This document shows positions 63,830 to 64,000 of a DNA stretch of 64,000 bases, one piece after another. The position numbers were made by a program, and so were the translations under genes. Below the pieces are notes generated by a model that worked only from the letters and a program-made list of their open reading frames with translations, searched no databases and was not told the DNA's origin. The DNA is from Polyangia bacterium (lineage in GTDB: Bacteria > Myxococcota_A > Polyangia > Nannocystales > Nannocystaceae), in NCBI GenBank assembly GCA_030429545.1, contig JAUIFF010000020.1:62001-126000 (forward strand). The letters run 5' to 3'. Each line of letters starts with the position of its first letter. Positions within the stretch are counted from its first letter, which is position 1.

Positions 63830-64000
63830 TTGACTCCGGTCCAATGCAAAGCCGCCCGCTACCTTCTGGGCTGGACCCAGCGCGATCTCGCGGCACAATC
63901 GGGCGTTTCGTTGCCAACGATCGTCCGGTACGAAAACGAGAACGACGTTACATCGTCAATGGTTCAGGCTCTCGCGTTTGCTTTTTCGCGCGCAAAAGTT
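63830..64000 (+). CDS. XRE-family HTH regulator (copy 2, cut by window end)
   Basis: First 57 codons of the gene at 52597; the helix-turn-helix is complete within the visible part. Confidence 0.88.
   Translation, partial: MTPVQCKAARYLLGWTQRDLAAQSGVSLPTIVRYENENDVTSSMVQALAFAFSRAKV

Larger units (their letters stand above)
53134..64000. mobile_element. Integrative element, copy 2 (truncated by window end)
   Basis: Head-to-tail repeat of 41901-52767, offset 11,233 bp. All coding frames I compared give the same proteins in both copies. The last ~366 bp of the unit and the right host junction lie outside the window. Confidence 0.92.

Noticed and set aside
1-64000. tRNA or rRNA genes, riboswitches
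   Set aside because: I looked for tRNA-like cloverleaf ends and conserved rRNA stretches by eye and found none; a covariance-model scan would be needed for certainty.

Overview
The window looks like chromosome of a GC-rich myxobacterium, probably Nannocystineae-like (Enhygromyxa, Plesiocystis or Nannocystis type). The evidence is many lipoproteins with Ser/Thr/Asp/Glu/Gly-rich linkers after the lipobox, Myxococcus-type cysteine-rich repeats, a Hanks-type kinase, a large WD40 protein, and a polytopic glycosyltransferase complement. This is inference from gene style; there is no rRNA marker and I see no tRNA. LAYOUT. (1) 1-5.8 kb: part of a gas vesicle cluster on the minus strand, reading right to left: two adjacent GvpF/L proteins, GvpA, a hairpin, GvpN, a small basic protein, a third GvpF/L and an ArsA/Get3-type ATPase cut by the window edge. 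A glycine-rich protein is divergent. (2) 5.8-11.2 kb: a fatty acid desaturase, an M74 (MepA-type) LysM lipoprotein, an SGNH-hydrolase lipoprotein and a PDZ protein, then a terminator and short tandem repeats. (3) 11.4-31.1 kb: cell-surface glycan assembly. A GT2 polyprenyl-phosphate glycosyltransferase, a SAM methyltransferase and three large membrane or envelope proteins form a five-gene operon in which every stop overlaps the next start. Further GT-C membrane glycosyltransferases lie at both sides. Interspersed are a WD40 protein, a sterol-desaturase-family hydroxylase and an alpha/beta-hydrolase lipoprotein. (4) 31.2-41.9 kb: esterase lipoprotein, YyaL/DUF255 protein, glutathione S-transferase, a frameshifted nucleotidyltransferase module, MscS channel, thioredoxin-fold lipoprotein, HemE and a lipoprotein. 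(5) 41.9-64.0 kb: an 11,233-bp integrative element present as one full copy (41901-53133) followed head-to-tail by a second copy that runs off the window end. The copies look identical wherever I compared them. The element lies inside the Gly-Asp repeat of a host lipoprotein gene. It carries a P4-type tyrosine recombinase at its left end and an XRE regulator at its right end. Between them are a lower-GC secreted-protein operon (RTX/M35-like metalloprotease, lipoprotein, duplicated membrane protein) and a kinase/coiled-coil module. The junction between copies contains a textbook recombinase core: two 8-bp palindromic arms around a 7-bp spacer that equals the Gly-Asp codon repeat of the target gene. 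ACROSS THE WINDOW: a 10-bp palindromic word, TGYANNTRCA, occurs 30 times in the first 53 kb, mostly inside genes and far above what composition predicts. I know of no description of it. HOW GENES WORK TOGETHER: the GT2 enzyme would supply lipid-linked sugar to the GT-C enzymes for envelope glycan or glycolipid. The gas vesicle genes imply a buoyant or at least aquatic cell. The element looks like a self-inserting island delivering a secreted, cell-surface cargo with its own phospho-signalling.
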